A stretch of DNA of 64,000 nt, taken from the NCBI GenBank assembly GCA_917880885.1, contig OU862920.1, positions 39,405,019 to 39,469,018 on the forward strand. The letters run 5' to 3'. This stretch comes from Limnephilus marmoratus. Lineage: Eukaryota; Arthropoda; Insecta; Trichoptera; Limnephilidae. The notes beneath the pieces are model-generated. The model had not been told where the DNA came from. It made no database searches and saw nothing but the letters and a program-made list of their open reading frames with translations. The translations under genes and the position numbers were made by a program. This document shows positions 20,744-31,847 of the stretch, piece after piece (within the stretch, counting starts at the first letter, position 1; the number at the start of each line of letters is the position of its first letter).

Positions 20744-22100
20744 TACATTTTTTTATTATTTCTTTTTACTGAGCTCGATAGACGCCGAAGTGATAAACCG
20801 ACAGAAGTGTGTTGTCTGATGTTAGCGAAGTATGGTCGATTATCACTTACTTTGGGTGAATTTGAATATATTTTTTTAAATATCGAAATTATTTCAAACC
20901 CACAATCAATTACGTCTGCAGCATAGAAATCGAAAAGTAAACTGGCAACATTGCTTGTCTTTGAAATCGGTGTTGCTAAATTCCTTTTAGGAATTTTCAG
21001 TTTACTCAATGTGTTTATTTTTTGTTTGTTTGTTTACTGATTATAAAGATTATAAAAAGTTCTTAGCGAGGTCGTAAGAATTACCTTGCTTAGGGATAAA
21101 CGCGGTAATCAGGTGTCTTGTCAATTTATCGGTCGAATTCAATTTAATTACAGCTGATAATAAAACATTCACTTGCTTTAGTAATAATTATCTTCTTAGA
21201 CTTGTTCAGTTTTTCCTTCCTTTGGACTGCCGTTTTGTCGGATCTTTGACTTTTTTTATAATTCTATGCATCACAGTATTCATAGTAATACGTGCAGACA
21301 ACAACTTGAATCGGCATGCCATTGTTAAATGTTTATGTTATCTATTGACACGAGCTCATATTTAAGTGCATTTTTGGTATCTTAAACAACTGGAAATTAA
21401 GTGTCAGCATATCATTTTCAGAAGAATATTTTTTAGTATCATTTTCTTTATTGATACGATAACACTATTTGCTTTCAAACATTATATGACAATGTGGGCC
21501 TCACTGGGTGATTTGTCCGTGCTAAGGCCATTCAATGAAAAGATAATATGAAATGCATATTAGGTACCCAATGATAATATGTAGATTTTTATTAAATAAA
21601 CATAAAAGTGTGCCTGCATAAATATCGTCAATTTCCTATTTTCCATCTATAATTGTGGTAATCTTTCAGCATGGCCAAAAGACATTAACGAGTTGGTACC
21701 TTCACAAATCGTAATGTGATATACCTACTAACATTATTTTTTTTTTAATCGAAGTTATTTATCTTTCAATGTGACAAATAATAAATATTCTCCTGTTCTG
21801 AAGTAAGTACGAGTATTTGATACGATTAATTAAAAATAGTCACATCACTATAGTAGCTGAAAATGGTCAATGAAAAAAAACATAAAAAAAGGCACTGATA
21901 ACCACGTGGAAGACAAATCAACTCTGATTATAACTGATCCGCCTCGGCACAGGATCCCCTTGTGAGGAGAACTAAGAAATACCTTACTTATACTTAGTTT
22001 CACCATTATATTTTGTTATATTTTATATGCACAATATTTTATATAGTCGCTATAATAAAAAAAAATAAAAAAAACTGATATAAAAACAAACTAACTAGAC
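20744..22100. other. No gene recognised
   Basis: AT-rich DNA. The minus frame 20725-21009 overlaps an HtB end and has no motif I recognise. No repeat shared with the rest of the window noticed. Confidence 0.4.
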
Positions 22101-22170
22101 ATTCCTTCAATATTGAAGGAATATTGAATTGTTCTGCCGTTGATATATATATATATATCAACGGCAGAAC
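22101..22170. repeat. Two perfect palindromes at a LINE 5' junction
   Basis: A 22-bp palindrome (22101-22122, half-site ATTCCTTCAAT) is followed 9 bp later by a 40-bp spacer-free palindrome (22131-22170, half-site GTTCTGCCGTTGATATATAT). The right half of the second runs directly into the LINE fragment starting near 22160, so the left half is an inverted copy of the first LINE bases. Confidence 0.9.
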
Positions 22171-22380
22171 AGACGTCTTGGCAAAGCATAGCATGACGAG
22201 GGGAGTGGTGCTGTTAAATGAAATTGCAAACCATTTGGATGTAAGTGACTGTTCTTTATATGCCTTAAAAACACTATTGAAGAGTCACTTGCCTAAATGC
22301 TGATAGGGTAACTAAATTGTACTGTAATTGGAATTATTCTGTTGTACAATAATAATTAAAATAAAATAAAATAAATAAAA
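22160..22380 (+). pseudogene. Non-LTR retrotransposon 3' end, second copy
   Basis: From AACGGCAGAACAGACGTCTT onward this matches the 3' end of the LINE fragment at 3575-3790. It includes the stop region (GTAAGTGACTGTTCTTTATA), the GAAGAGTCACTTGCCTAAAT 3' UTR and a tail of A-rich AATAAAAT repeats. Only the last ~35 codons remain. A 3-bp difference near the stop shows the two copies are independent. Confidence 0.8.
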
Positions 22381-24240
22381 ATAAATATTCTCCTCAATAG
22401 TTTTCTGTTCCTCTGTTCACGAAACTCGTAATAGTAAGACGTTTAAATAATTGGGTGCTATTATTTACCGAAAATGAAACTTTTCTCAATCCATTCATCT
22501 AAATATTAAATAAAAAAATTACCATTTGTCATCTCGCGAGCAGGAAATGACGAGGCCGTGTGGTCTTCTCTCCACACCGCTCGCCCCCACTTTACCCGCT
22601 CTTACCGTGAACCCAGACAATGGACAAGTTTTTTTTGTATAATTTTCACAACACAATACATCCGAGATACATTTTAAATTATACATTTAGCTGGTATGGT
22701 AGATACAACTCACTAGTTTACAGTGGTGTCTCGTGAAGTTATTCCACATTTTTCTAAAAACGATTGCTTTTTTAAATTCCCCATTTGATTTTTTTTTAAC
22801 TTTGCTGAGCTCCATTTTAGTTAACTGTATAATGTTAAACAAATTTTATTTAAAAAAAAAATATTTGAAAATCTACAAATATAACTCATTTTCAGTTTCG
22901 TAATTTGAGAGGAACAGAAATTTTATAAAATAAGGGCTTATCCAACGTTAATAAAGAACGCTCTTCATATTACAGCCTTGGGGAACACTTCAAATCATTT
23001 TATCATTTTTTGTACTTTTAAAGATTATTTGTGTTAGCCGAGGATTGTCAATACCTTTTCATTCTTGTCCTTTTAAATTAAAAGCATAATATATTATAAA
23101 CGTATTATATATTTTTTTATTTTCGTCTTAGCCCTTATAAATTAATAGCTTTATATTATTTCAAGGCAAATTTCAACATATGGTCACTCCACATGTTTAC
23201 TGTAATAGGATCCAATAGCTTAGTAAGTACCCATTATCTCAAAGAAACATTAATTTAACAATATTGTTCTTTCAATACCTATTTTATATTTATTACGTTA
23301 TAAAATTATTAATCTCTACACAGGCTTGTCCTAGTAAGGTTAAAACTTGAAATGTAAATAATAAAACCTACCCTGTAAAGAAATAATAAATAAATAAAAG
23401 TTAATAAACATTTTGTCAAAATTGTTGCGGCATTTGAAAATATGATTCAAAAGAATAAAAAAACGGAACGCCTTCGAAAAAGAAAAACATCATCGTGCGA
23501 GAGGCCCATTCAAAATTAAAAAGATCAAACTTTCCGTTCCGTAAAATGGAAAATTTTGTAAATATATTACCGATATATCCCCGCTAATGGATTATGTGTA
23601 CCTACGTATACCTATTTACAAATATATGTTAATTTTAGGCACACTCATATGAACATCTTCCTTATGTTTTGGTGTTGGCATGTACCTTCAGATACACGTT
23701 AATTTAATATACATAATAGAAGGAACTAACACTCGAGTGTTTTTTTGTATGCTTAGTATCAGAGAATGCCAACAAATAGCGCATACCTGTCAACGCTGCA
23801 CTGATGATATATATTAAAATAAAATAACCAAAATATAAGAATGGAAACACCAAATAACTGAATGTTGAAATTGATCAAACTTTATGATTTTCATATTCCT
23901 AGTGGACACCTAAGATTCTTGTTTTAAAACCATACCAAATAGTGGTTCTTCCATTATACTATAATATGAGAAACCGGTTTAATTTCACATTCAACTTTTG
24001 TGCTTACAATTATTACTTTTAAAGTGAGTCGATACAACGGAGGAAGTAAAAATGTACAAAAGCGCGCTTTACATAAACAGTGCCTGGGTCGGAGACCTAC
24101 ATTGGATAGGATTCTCATTTTGCGGCTGTCAGTGAGTCCACTCACACCACAGCCTCATGCTCATCTCTCAATAAAGCAGAAAAGGAAATATCACTACTGC
24201 AGACATTCTGAGATTCCGCTGTCTGTAGTGCAATGTGTCA
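22381..24240. other. No gene recognised
   Basis: Long AT-rich stretch with a short GC-richer patch at 22545-22620. The opposed open frames around 23954-24245 have no recognisable motif. Confidence 0.4.
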
Positions 24241-24244
24241 CATA

Positions 24245-24700
24245 ACATGACCGCATGTCCCTTTCTCTTAGGCACCTCATCTCGGAAGCGCCGAGATCTG
24301 AATCTAGCGTGTGAATAAAACAATAAAACGCATCTTTATCGCAGCCCCCATGAAAGTGCGCGGTGCTTTTGGCTAGATACTTTGCGCAAGGTGGCTGTCT
24401 TTACGCGGCTTCGCGAGCGGTGGAGTCCCAAAGAGGTTTTATAGTAAAACTGGTTTGTAGACGAGCGGGACGGTGGCCGACTAGAGAGAGAAGGAGGCTC
24501 CCGCGCCGGATCATGAATGAAGCTGGGTACATTGATGAGAATAGTCTGTAAATCAGCGCTGTACAGTTAGAGGATACCGTTCTGGCCGTTAGCGGCCGGA
24601 CACGAGGGAATCTCTACGCGCGCCGACGACCGACCGGTACGAAACTCGCATCGCGTGAAAAAATAAACAATGAGGCTGGAACTTGAATGGGGCTCACTGT
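24245..24700. other. GC- and CpG-rich island, possible promoter or 5' exon
   Basis: About 450 bp of single-copy-looking, CpG-rich sequence (CGCGCGCCGACGACCGACC near 24618). It has several short open frames, none with a domain. A donor-like CAAGGTGGC lies near 24388. It resembles the island at 2090-2750 in composition only. A host promoter or untranslated exon is possible but not shown. Confidence 0.22.
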
Positions 24701-24956
24701 GCCATCATGCCGGAAAAGAAAAGTGGCAAGATCGGTCATCACTGCATCCATCGAGTACCGAGGGGCACCTACTGCTGATATTTATTACATTACTTTTACA
24801 CGCACCGAGGATGGCCGTTACTGGCCAACAACCCATCCGGCTACGGCTTTGATAGTAAAAGCCAATGTAGGTCTAAGTCAAACTAGCCCAAAGAAAGAGA
24901 GAAGATATCTGTATACAAGTACCTATATCTGGAGCGCTAAAAATCCAAAGTTCTAA

Positions 24957-25794
24957 TTTTTTAAAGGCTTTTCTCCAAATGCCCATAATCTTTCAACCAG
25001 CTTGTACACACATTCTTGGCGGGAATCTTTGCTACATACGTGCATTCGGCAATGTCTACGTGCCTACTCGCCGACATGAAAGTTGTTTAATAAGTTAAAA
25101 GAAACCCGTGACACTTGAGCAAAATATACAAGCGTATTCCATTCCCAAAGTGATAAATCGTCATTCGTTTGCCTACGGACATGTGCAGGTGTACCTACCG
25201 CCCGACGTGTCTATAGTAGGCAGTAGGTATCTCATATGCGTGGGCATTTTCAAACTCGCGTGCTTTAAACATTATTGCTTTCGAATAAAATCAATAATGT
25301 TATCTGACAAAGGAACACATTAAAGAATTGGCCTAGAACCCACAACATCACGCTATAACATTAGAGACAGATCAGAACTTTCAACAGAAGACAAAGAGAA
25401 CTTTCTTGCTAATTTTTTTCTGGCTTTTATTGAGCTTTACCCATTAAACTTTTAAGTTTTGCTATTGGTGCATTTCTGCGAAGTTGCACGTTTACCGCAC
25501 AACATCAATTCTCTAAAATCTTCGTCGACAAGAATTTTTGAATTTTCAATTTCTCAAAATATAGTCAAAAAAATATCTAGCTATTTACTGCTCACAACAA
25601 TAAATTAATATTTTTGCACATAAATTTGTCAATGTTGTACAGTGTTGTGATAAAATCGCCCCAAGGGCGCTTAATGATGGCTGCAAGAGAAATTAAAATA
25701 ATAGTATCAAGTTGTCCTTATCCCTGGAATGTGTGTCTTTCTTTGTTAAAAAAAGGAAACAGAAAGAGAAAAGTAACCTGATGTTTAGTTATAT
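24957..25794. other. No gene seen; fragment of (AAT)-type repeat
   Basis: Mostly AT-rich. Around 25648-25680 TGTGATAAAATCGCCCCAAG followed by GGCGCTTAATG matches the core of the short repeat at 12022-12105, without the trinucleotide tail. Confidence 0.35.
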
Positions 25795-26212
25795 ATATTC
25801 TAAATTTGGGAGGCGGGTATGGGTACCGCCGCCCTGGAAACTCAAAATTGGATAACCAACATAGGTCACCCTAAGTGGTTTGCACTTTGGTGTCTTAGCA
25901 GTGGTGCCCGGGTTCATGGGGTGAGCTTTGTCTAGGACTGCGTGGCGGCACGTATAGGGAGTAACTGGTTGAGGGAGTCCTAACTTATACCTCCGTAGTT
26001 GGAATCTCTTGACCCATCGCCTTGCACCGCAGTGGAAGGGATGGATGCATACATTGACCCCCAGATTCCTACCCTCCCCTCATACCTTTTCCTTCCCAGA
26101 ATTTTCTCTATTTTCTTTCCTTAAAAAGACCCACTACATTGGCATCCTCAAAGATGACGTTGGCCCTGGGGATTTTTTCCTCTGTTTGGAGTTAATGTAA
26201 AAAAAGTTATAT
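25795..26212 (+). mobile_element. SINE-like element SnD, plus-strand copy
   Basis: Begins GGGAGGCGGGTATGGGTACC, GCCGCCCTGGAAA, GGATAACCAACATAGGTCAC and runs to ACATTGGCATCCTCAAAGAT, then GTTAATGTAAAAAAAG. The order of blocks equals SnD copies on the minus strand elsewhere, and the A-run is at the 3' end. The 3' fold-back is partly lost. The open frame 26009-26200 is internal. Confidence 0.65.
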
Positions 26213-26264
26213 GAGAATGATTAGTTATTGATACAGATACAAAGAAATGTGAGTTTTATCTGGT

Positions 26265-26456
26265 TTTTTTTTAGTGAAAACTTCTTTAGCACCGTTGTGA
26301 TTTGAATCTCGATGAAACGAAAAAGCGACACTAAAAAGTGACAAACACGTACACATACCTACATTTTAAGATTTAATCTGCGAAAGAGTGAGATAGAATA
26401 ATCGGTCCTTTAGTTTTCTGAAGGTTTCACTTCTACCGCGTGTGAACTGCACACTT
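26265..26456 (+). mobile_element. Helentron-like element HtA
   Basis: Starts at a T-run with AGTGAAAACTTCTTTAGCAC, carries the HtA body (CGATGAAACGAAAAAGCGAC) and ends TTCACTTCTACCGCGTGTGA then ACTGCACAC with the stem-loop intact. Internally shortened relative to the 19448 copy. Confidence 0.65.
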
Positions 26457-27100
26457 GTAATTTTAATATCATTTTGAAAATATGTTAACTCACCATCACG
26501 AAGCATAAAAAATAGACCACCATATAACTCAGTCTTGGCTCACATTTCTTGCTTCAATCACATTCATACGTCGCCTTCCGTTGTTATTTTCAATAAAATA
26601 TGCTAACCGGCATATATTTACGAAACAGCGCCGAATCACAGCCGCCGATGTATCAACGCGGTTTTTTTTGGAAACATAGTTAAGCTATAAAAAGAGAACT
26701 AGATGATATTGGGTAACTTGTTTGGTGGAATATATTCGGACGGCAGGTTTCATCTCCCCACCCTCACCTCCCCCCCCCTTCACTTTAATATTTAATTGGC
26801 CACCGTTTGCGATGAACACAACGTGACGGTATAATAATTATTATCGTGGACGCACGTATATATATCAACGGGCCACGACATCGTGGATATCCAATTTTCT
26901 ATTTATCTGCTGCCATTTCTATTAATTTTAAGGTGACGATTGCTCAGTTGATGATAGCTATTCTTCGATTGGAGAGTGCCCCAGAAGAAGAAGAAGAAGA
27001 CAAATTATAATTTCTTCATAGGTTAAAGGTTGAATGTGGGATTAAACATGGTGGCGAGGCTTTGTTTTTTTTAATAAAAATATGCAGTCTTATTCTGAAA
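26457..27100. other. No gene seen; simple repeats
   Basis: Contains a C-rich run near 26757-26780 and an (AGA)n run near 26983-27001. No coding signal. Confidence 0.4.
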
Positions 27101-27106
27101 TCGATA

Positions 27107-27395
27107 AAATTTTGCATACTTGACCGTCAAAACAGGAGATCACGTAAAACCCCCCTCTTCTCACTTTTCCACTACTTTTCATACTTTTGATGAAATTTTG
27201 CACACTTGACCGTCAAAACAGGAGATTGCGTAAAACCACCCTCTTCTCACTTTTCCACTACTTTTCATACTTTTGGTGAAATTTTGCACACTTGACCGTC
27301 AAAACAGGAGATTACGTTTTACCACCCTCTTCTCACTTTTCCACTACTTTTCACACTTTTGATGAAATTTTTGCACATTTGACGTTCTAAATAAA
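27107..27395 (+). repeat. 86-bp tandem repeat, about 3.3 units
   Basis: Units start near 27107, 27193, 27279 and 27365 at exactly 86-bp spacing. Each runs AAATTTTGCACACTTGACCG, TCAAAACAGGAGAT, then CTTCTCACTTTTCCACTAC. The last partial unit continues into GACGTTCTAAATAAAAGG. A diverged relative occurs at about 60985-61210, so the monomer is part of a dispersed repeat. Confidence 0.85.
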
Positions 27396-27508
27396 AGGTC
27401 TCGTCAACTGTTTACATCCCGATTTCAAAAAACTATGTGTAAAGCTCAAGCAACGCCAGGGACGAAAATGTCTACGAGTATGTCAATCACGTTTCCGTGT
27501 AATGTTTG

Positions 27509-27858
27509 TGAAGTAAAACTTCTTTACGCACGTTTGACTTGGGGAGTAAGCTGGTGAATTCGTGACGAGAACGTTATGAAAGGTGTGATCGTGCGAGGCG
27601 AACGGTCGGGCGAGGCGAACGGAAGTTGAGAGGGAGATATAAGTTAGTGAAGTTTTACTTCAGTCGTGATCAGGCGTGAAAGTGTGATCAGGCGAGGCGA
27701 ACTATCGGGCAATTACGCACGCTTGACTTGGGGAGTAAGGTGAATGACGAGAACGTTATGAAAAGTGTGATCGGGCGTGGCGAACGCAAGTTGAGAGTGA
27801 GGTATAAGTTAGTGAAGTTTTACTTCAGTCGTGTGGTCTAAAGCACACTCGTTTTTTT
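27509..27858 (+). mobile_element. Helentron-like element HtB, internally duplicated
   Basis: The start GAAGTAAAACTTCTTTACGC and ends with TTTTACTTCAGTCGTG occur twice. The first unit (27509-27670) lacks the terminal stem-loop and runs into a second start-like ACGCACGCTTGACTTGGGG at 27716; the second unit ends GTGTGGTCTAAAGCACAC and Ts. The (TC)-rich inner blocks of other HtB copies are absent. This looks like two shortened elements joined or a tandem duplication. Confidence 0.6.
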
Positions 27859-27879
27859 TTCTATATAACAAATAATCTA

Positions 27880-28110
27880 TTATGATTACTTTTGAAGATT
27901 ATTCCCATCAATATAATACATCATTGAAGTAGAAGACAATACTAATCTGGACAAAAATATGAAAGAAGAACAAGACACAGAAAAATAAAAAATGTCACGG
28001 TCGCAACTGGGACTCGAAACACGAACCCAGGATATCTCGTCTTACCCATTGATATCTCTTATTTTTTCAAGTCATTTTTTTCCGACCTCATATTTCAAAT
28101 TCAGAATTAA
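27880..28110 (-). mobile_element. tRNA-like SINE SnC, fragment
   Basis: On the minus strand a B-box-like GGGTTCGTGTTTCGAGTCCC region and a preceding TAAGACGAGATATCCT lie at about 28005-28045. The surrounding sequence (ATTATTCCCATCAATATAAT, TCATTGAAGTAGAAGA, ACACAGAAAAATAAAAAATG) recurs at 31390-31500, 32080-32250 and 39885-39990. Boundaries are uncertain. Confidence 0.4.
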
Positions 28111-28326
28111 CAATATTATCTTCCATAAAGTTTTCACATATTTTTGGCAGCTACCTTTTTAAATGGTCACAAATGTTTAATAGTGAGGTAACCAAAAAGT
28201 GTCTCGGATCAACAGATTTTATCTATGAGAGACACCTGTTGTCTAAAAGTTTAATGAATATAATTTTTTTTAGAACAACTTCGTTTTATAATAAGTTTTG
28301 AACGTTATTCCCATCAATGTAATATA

Positions 28327-29170
28327 TTAGGTCCTTACATATGAAATTGGCGTTTTGCCGTACTGTCAACTTTGATCTCAAATATCTTCTCTTTGGATAG
28401 GAATTCCAAATTCAAATTTATACAGCATTTACTCATGTATTTGTGTTTCGAAAATTATAATTCATTTGTTTTTTCCATAATTGTTTTTTTTCTTTGCGTC
28501 ACTTAGTTTGCAAAATGGAAAACTTGAAATATCGCGTTATTTACGAGTACGAGTTCCACCGTGGCACCAGAGCACCAGAGCAGAGCAGAAACGAGCTGTA
28601 TGGCGTCGGTGCCGTAAAGAAAACACAGTGCGTTTATGGTTCCAACGTTTTCGTTCTGAAAACTTCGACCTGCAGAACAAGCCCAGTGGACGGCCGGAGA
28701 CCAAAGTTGATAATGAAGAATTTAAGGCTATTGTGGAAGCGGATCCATCGCAAACTACGTCTGAGTTAGCTGCAGACTGCGGTGTTAGTGATAAAACTGT
28801 TTTAATCCACTTGAAGCTAATTGGGAAGGTAAAAAAGCTTGAAAGGTGGGTACCTCACGAATTGAGTGAAGCAAATCAACAAACGCGCGTTAGAACGCTA
28901 GACCACACACTGCACAACAGACGGCTACTAAATTAGAGGAGCTTCAATTGGAATGTCTAAGACATCCACCGTACTCTCCGGACTTTGCCCCAACAGATTA
29001 CCATTTTTTTCGAAATTTGGATAACTTCTTGCAAGGGAAAAAATTCAACTCCGATGGGGCGTCTAAACCGCCTTCAAAGATTTTATTGATTCCGGTCCGA
29101 ATGGTTTTTTTAGTAAAGGGATCGATGAACTACCTATGAGATGGCAAAAGTGCATAGATAGCAATGGTGC
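28327..29170 (+). pseudogene. Mariner transposase pseudogene with left TIR
   Basis: A mariner-type left TIR TTAGGTCCTTACATATGAAA lies at 28327 after TA. The coding remnant starts at 28515 (MENLKYRVIYEYEF). It shows the HTH region (VRLWFQRFRSENFDLQNK, then PSGRPE), the linker WVPHELSEANQQTR, then NARPHTAQQTATKLEEL in another frame, HPPYSPDFAPTDYHFF (third catalytic Asp of DD34D) and ELPMRWQKCIDSNGA. The block holding the first catalytic Asp, and the Asp just before NARPH, is deleted near 28893. At least three frame changes occur (about 28610, 28893 and 29065). An RTE fragment is inserted at 29170 and the right TIR was not found. It is non-functional. Confidence 0.85.
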
Positions 29171-29640
29171 ATCATCATCATCATCATCTGTGGCTCTACA
29201 ACCCAGGTCGGGTCTTGGCCTCCAGCAGAGCCTGCCTCCATGGCTGTCGGTGTTGTGCTGCGTTGCGCTAGTTTCGGATGCCGATGGTGCTTGCATCCTT
29301 CACCACTCCATCCAGCCATCGAAGCTTTGGTCTTCCAACTCTTCTCCGACCCCCAGGTGCACCATCCATAATTCGCTTTGGGATATCTCCTTCGCTCATT
29401 CTCTGGATATGTCCAGCCCACCTGAGTCTTTCAGTTTTGATTTCCTTGGAGATATTAGGGTCCTCGTAAAGATCGTATAGCTCCTGGTTGTATCTGATAC
29501 GCCATTCTCCATTATCACAGACTGGGCCGTAAATCCTTCGCAGCACCTTCCTTTCAAAACTTTCTAGGGCTCCTTCATCACCCTTACTGATTGTCCAGCA
29601 TTCCGAACCATACATAAGAAAGCAATGGTACATACTTTGA
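29171..29640 (-). pseudogene. RTE-clade LINE 3' end inserted in mariner
   Basis: The minus-strand frame reads LMYGSECWTISKGDEGALES, FERKVLRRIYGPVCDNGEWR, LRWAGHIQRMSEGDIPKRI, GGRRRVGRPKLRW, GIRN, stop, RNAAQHRQPW. This is the conserved C-terminal region of RTE-type reverse transcriptases. A TAG stands where the family has Trp (N-W-R). The natural end PGL-stop is followed by a short (GATGAT)n tail, the microsatellite 3' end usual for RTE. The 5' part, including the whole RT core, is missing. The 5' junction is a palindrome (29627-29679). Confidence 0.85.
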
Positions 29641-29679
29641 TTAAATAAATATATTATTTATTTAATCAAAGTATGTACC
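29627..29679. repeat. 53-bp palindrome at the RTE 5' junction
   Basis: Perfect 25-bp arms (29627-29651 and 29655-29679; half-site GGTACATACTTTGATTAAAT then AAATA) around TAT. The right arm continues the mariner sequence expected after the insertion point (ATTTAATCAAAGTATGTACC). The left arm is therefore an inverted copy of target DNA at the truncated LINE end. Confidence 0.85.
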
Positions 29680-30523
29680 AAATAAACATAAACAAATACA
29701 AACATGATATTGACATTTTCAATTCAGGAAAATCAATGTTTAAAAGACTAAAAAACTAATAATATAGATTTTGCGTTGTAATAATTATCAACCTAAGTAA
29801 TTACTGTAATAAACCTAACTATCTTAAAACATGTAAAATCTTCATGAACTTAAAGGTAATTAAAATGTAATAATAATTATAATTGAAAAACATTTGTTGG
29901 TTGATTGCGTCCACTCTCGTTCTCAGATCCCCGTTTGCATGTATTCGTATCACTTAGGTAAATCTGGCCCGGCCGGGTATCAAGATCAGTACAATTTGAG
30001 GTAGAAGTTAAATGAAAGTTGAAGATTGGAATGTATATCTGACTAATCGCCTGTCGTGATCTGCTACTGCTACCTGTCGCCTGCAGCCTACAGCCTGTGA
30101 CGTCAAAATACCCGTGCGAATTAACAAATAGACAGAAATATTGCTGGCATGTCCGAACAAAGAAAATATAACATGATTATAAGCAAAAAAGTGGCTGACA
30201 ATACTCTCAGTGTCACCGTGGTGAAAGACATTCAGAATTTGGGTCAAAACCACCCCAATCCAAGCCAGAAAACGGCATAAGGTTAGCCTGCTAATTATAA
30301 TAAAAGATTCTTCTACTTTGTTATACACTAGCAGTTCTGGACTTTGCTGGACGCTCAAAACAGTCGCAACTCTCATGCGCCCTGGCAGTATAAAAAGGTA
30401 CTATCATACACGGCTACCATCTTGACAGAATTGACCGGAAACGAAGTAATCACACAAATTTACAGACAGATGAAATGCAAAGTGGCGACCCAATGCAGGA
30501 TTCAGAATGAATTACGTATTTTT
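29680..30523. other. No gene recognised
   Basis: AT-rich to average composition. The minus frame 30008-30376 (122 codons) has no motif I recognise. A stretch near 30195-30240 faintly resembles the SnA middle section, but not enough to call. Confidence 0.35.
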
Positions 30524-30640
30524 TTAAAGTTTTTCTTTAGCACCGTTCTGATTTGAAACTTTTTGAAGCGAGCGACACTAAAAAGAGACAAACACATACA
30601 TCTATAGGATTTAGCCTGCAACACAATGAGATAGCAATAA
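30524..30640 (+). mobile_element. Helentron-like element HtA, 5' fragment
   Basis: TTAGCACCGTTCTGATTTGA, GCGACACTAAAAAGAGACAA and CATCTATAGGATTTAGCCTG match the HtA 5' half. The 3' half with the stem-loop is missing. Confidence 0.6.
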
Positions 30641-30704
30641 AATATTTATATATTTCACGGGTACTCAGTTCCAATAGAATATAATAAATCACGTTCCCAC
30701 CCAA

Positions 30705-30912
30705 GGCTCCTTTAGTCTAGGGGTGTAAAGCGCCTGATGAACCTTAGCGGCAAGGCATTCAGTGGACCAAGGGTCGAATCCTACGAAATCTAAAAATAAA
30801 AAAAATTGTAAAATCAATACTTATCCTATCTTCTAACCACTCCAAAATGAACAGTCGAAGACAACACAAAAGAAAGCAACATCTAGCTACGCCGAAGAAG
30901 AAAGTACTAATG
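30705..30912 (+). mobile_element. tRNA-like SINE fragment
   Basis: CTCCTTTAGTCTAGGGGTGT could be an A-box region and AAGGGTCGAATCCTACGAAA a B box about 60 nt later, followed by an A-rich body that recurs at 1090-1195 (ACCACTC/TTT.AAA, AAAGAAAGC.ACATCTAGC). It is present twice in the window, each time next to an HtA element. Confidence 0.5.
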
Positions 30913-31389
30913 AGATTACCAAATGTATAGGAAAAGGTGCACTGGAATTCGACGACAAAACACGCAAAACATTTTTAAATGTCCTTTTATTTCCTCTTTG
31001 TTGTGCAAAATCGTGAAAAAAGAAATAGTCCCTTCCCGCCACTGCGAGAAAGGTGCCTCGGAATAAAAAGGTTCATTAGGATTGTGTGCGCATTTGTGGA
31101 GTGCTTTCGCATAATTGACATACCTCTACATAAGTTTACCTAACCTTCGCAAATTGCGCAATTTGTAAAGCCATTAGCCCATATTTAATAGCTTTGTTTA
31201 ACGGTCAGTTCCATCGATTAGTTTTAGTGTTAGACATACTTCCATAATGCACATTTACTTTGGCAATTAAAGTTTCTGATTATTAACTCTTACACACATA
31301 GTAATCTCTTTCTTTAGTTAATATTTCAACATTCTTAAAGAAACATATGGCTAAATGAATGAAATGAAAGAAAGAAAAAATCATTTAAA

Positions 31390-31690
31390 AAAATATTGTA
31401 GGTACTAAGCAAAAATATGAAAAACATCAAGACACAGAAAGGTAAAAAGCTGACAGTCATAACTGATGCTCGAACCCAGGATCTCTTGTCTTATCGGGAC
31501 AAGCGCGTTAAGGCTCCGCAAGAAAGGCTCGAAAAGAAGGAGATGGAGAGAAACGAAATTACGAATGTTACAGGAGAGCGCTAACATCTACAACGACAAA
31601 ACCGATGCGAAAATTGCGAAAATGTTTAACAAAACACGACTCGTTTAAAATAGCATCTTAAATATCATTTAAAGAAAGATTGTGAATTTT
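31390..31690 (-). mobile_element. tRNA-like SINE SnC
   Basis: On the minus strand a tRNA-like part (GCCTTAACGCGCTTGTCCCG, CTGGGTTCGAGCATC) lies at about 31460-31510. The flanking body runs ACGAATGTTACAGGAGAGCG, GCGAAAATTGCGAAAATGTT, ACAAAACACGACTCGTTTAA on the plus strand. The body recurs, inverted and diverged, at 46050-46290 and 56200-56420, where the head is not obvious. Opposed open frames (31405-31587, 31466-31648) are incidental. Confidence 0.45.
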
Positions 31691-31847
31691 TTCACAAATA
31701 TAATTCATAAGATAATAGAAACAGTCTTGTTTTTAATAATTTTTGAAGCATACTTCGCGATTTTTTTCATCAGCATCTAGACATTATCTTCAAAAATAGC
31801 TTAAAAACTTCAAATGTTTAAGGGAGATATGTAAAAAATCGGTAGAA

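Noticed and set aside
20725..21009. 94-codon minus frame
   Set aside because: Starts in unique AT-rich DNA and ends in an HtB terminus; no motif.
24000..24956. Cluster of overlapping small frames as a gene
   Set aside because: Frames overlap on both strands, none has domains, and no consistent splice pattern is visible.
30008..30376. 122-codon minus frame
   Set aside because: Hydrophobic-looking but no motif, no repeat support and no splice or promoter context.
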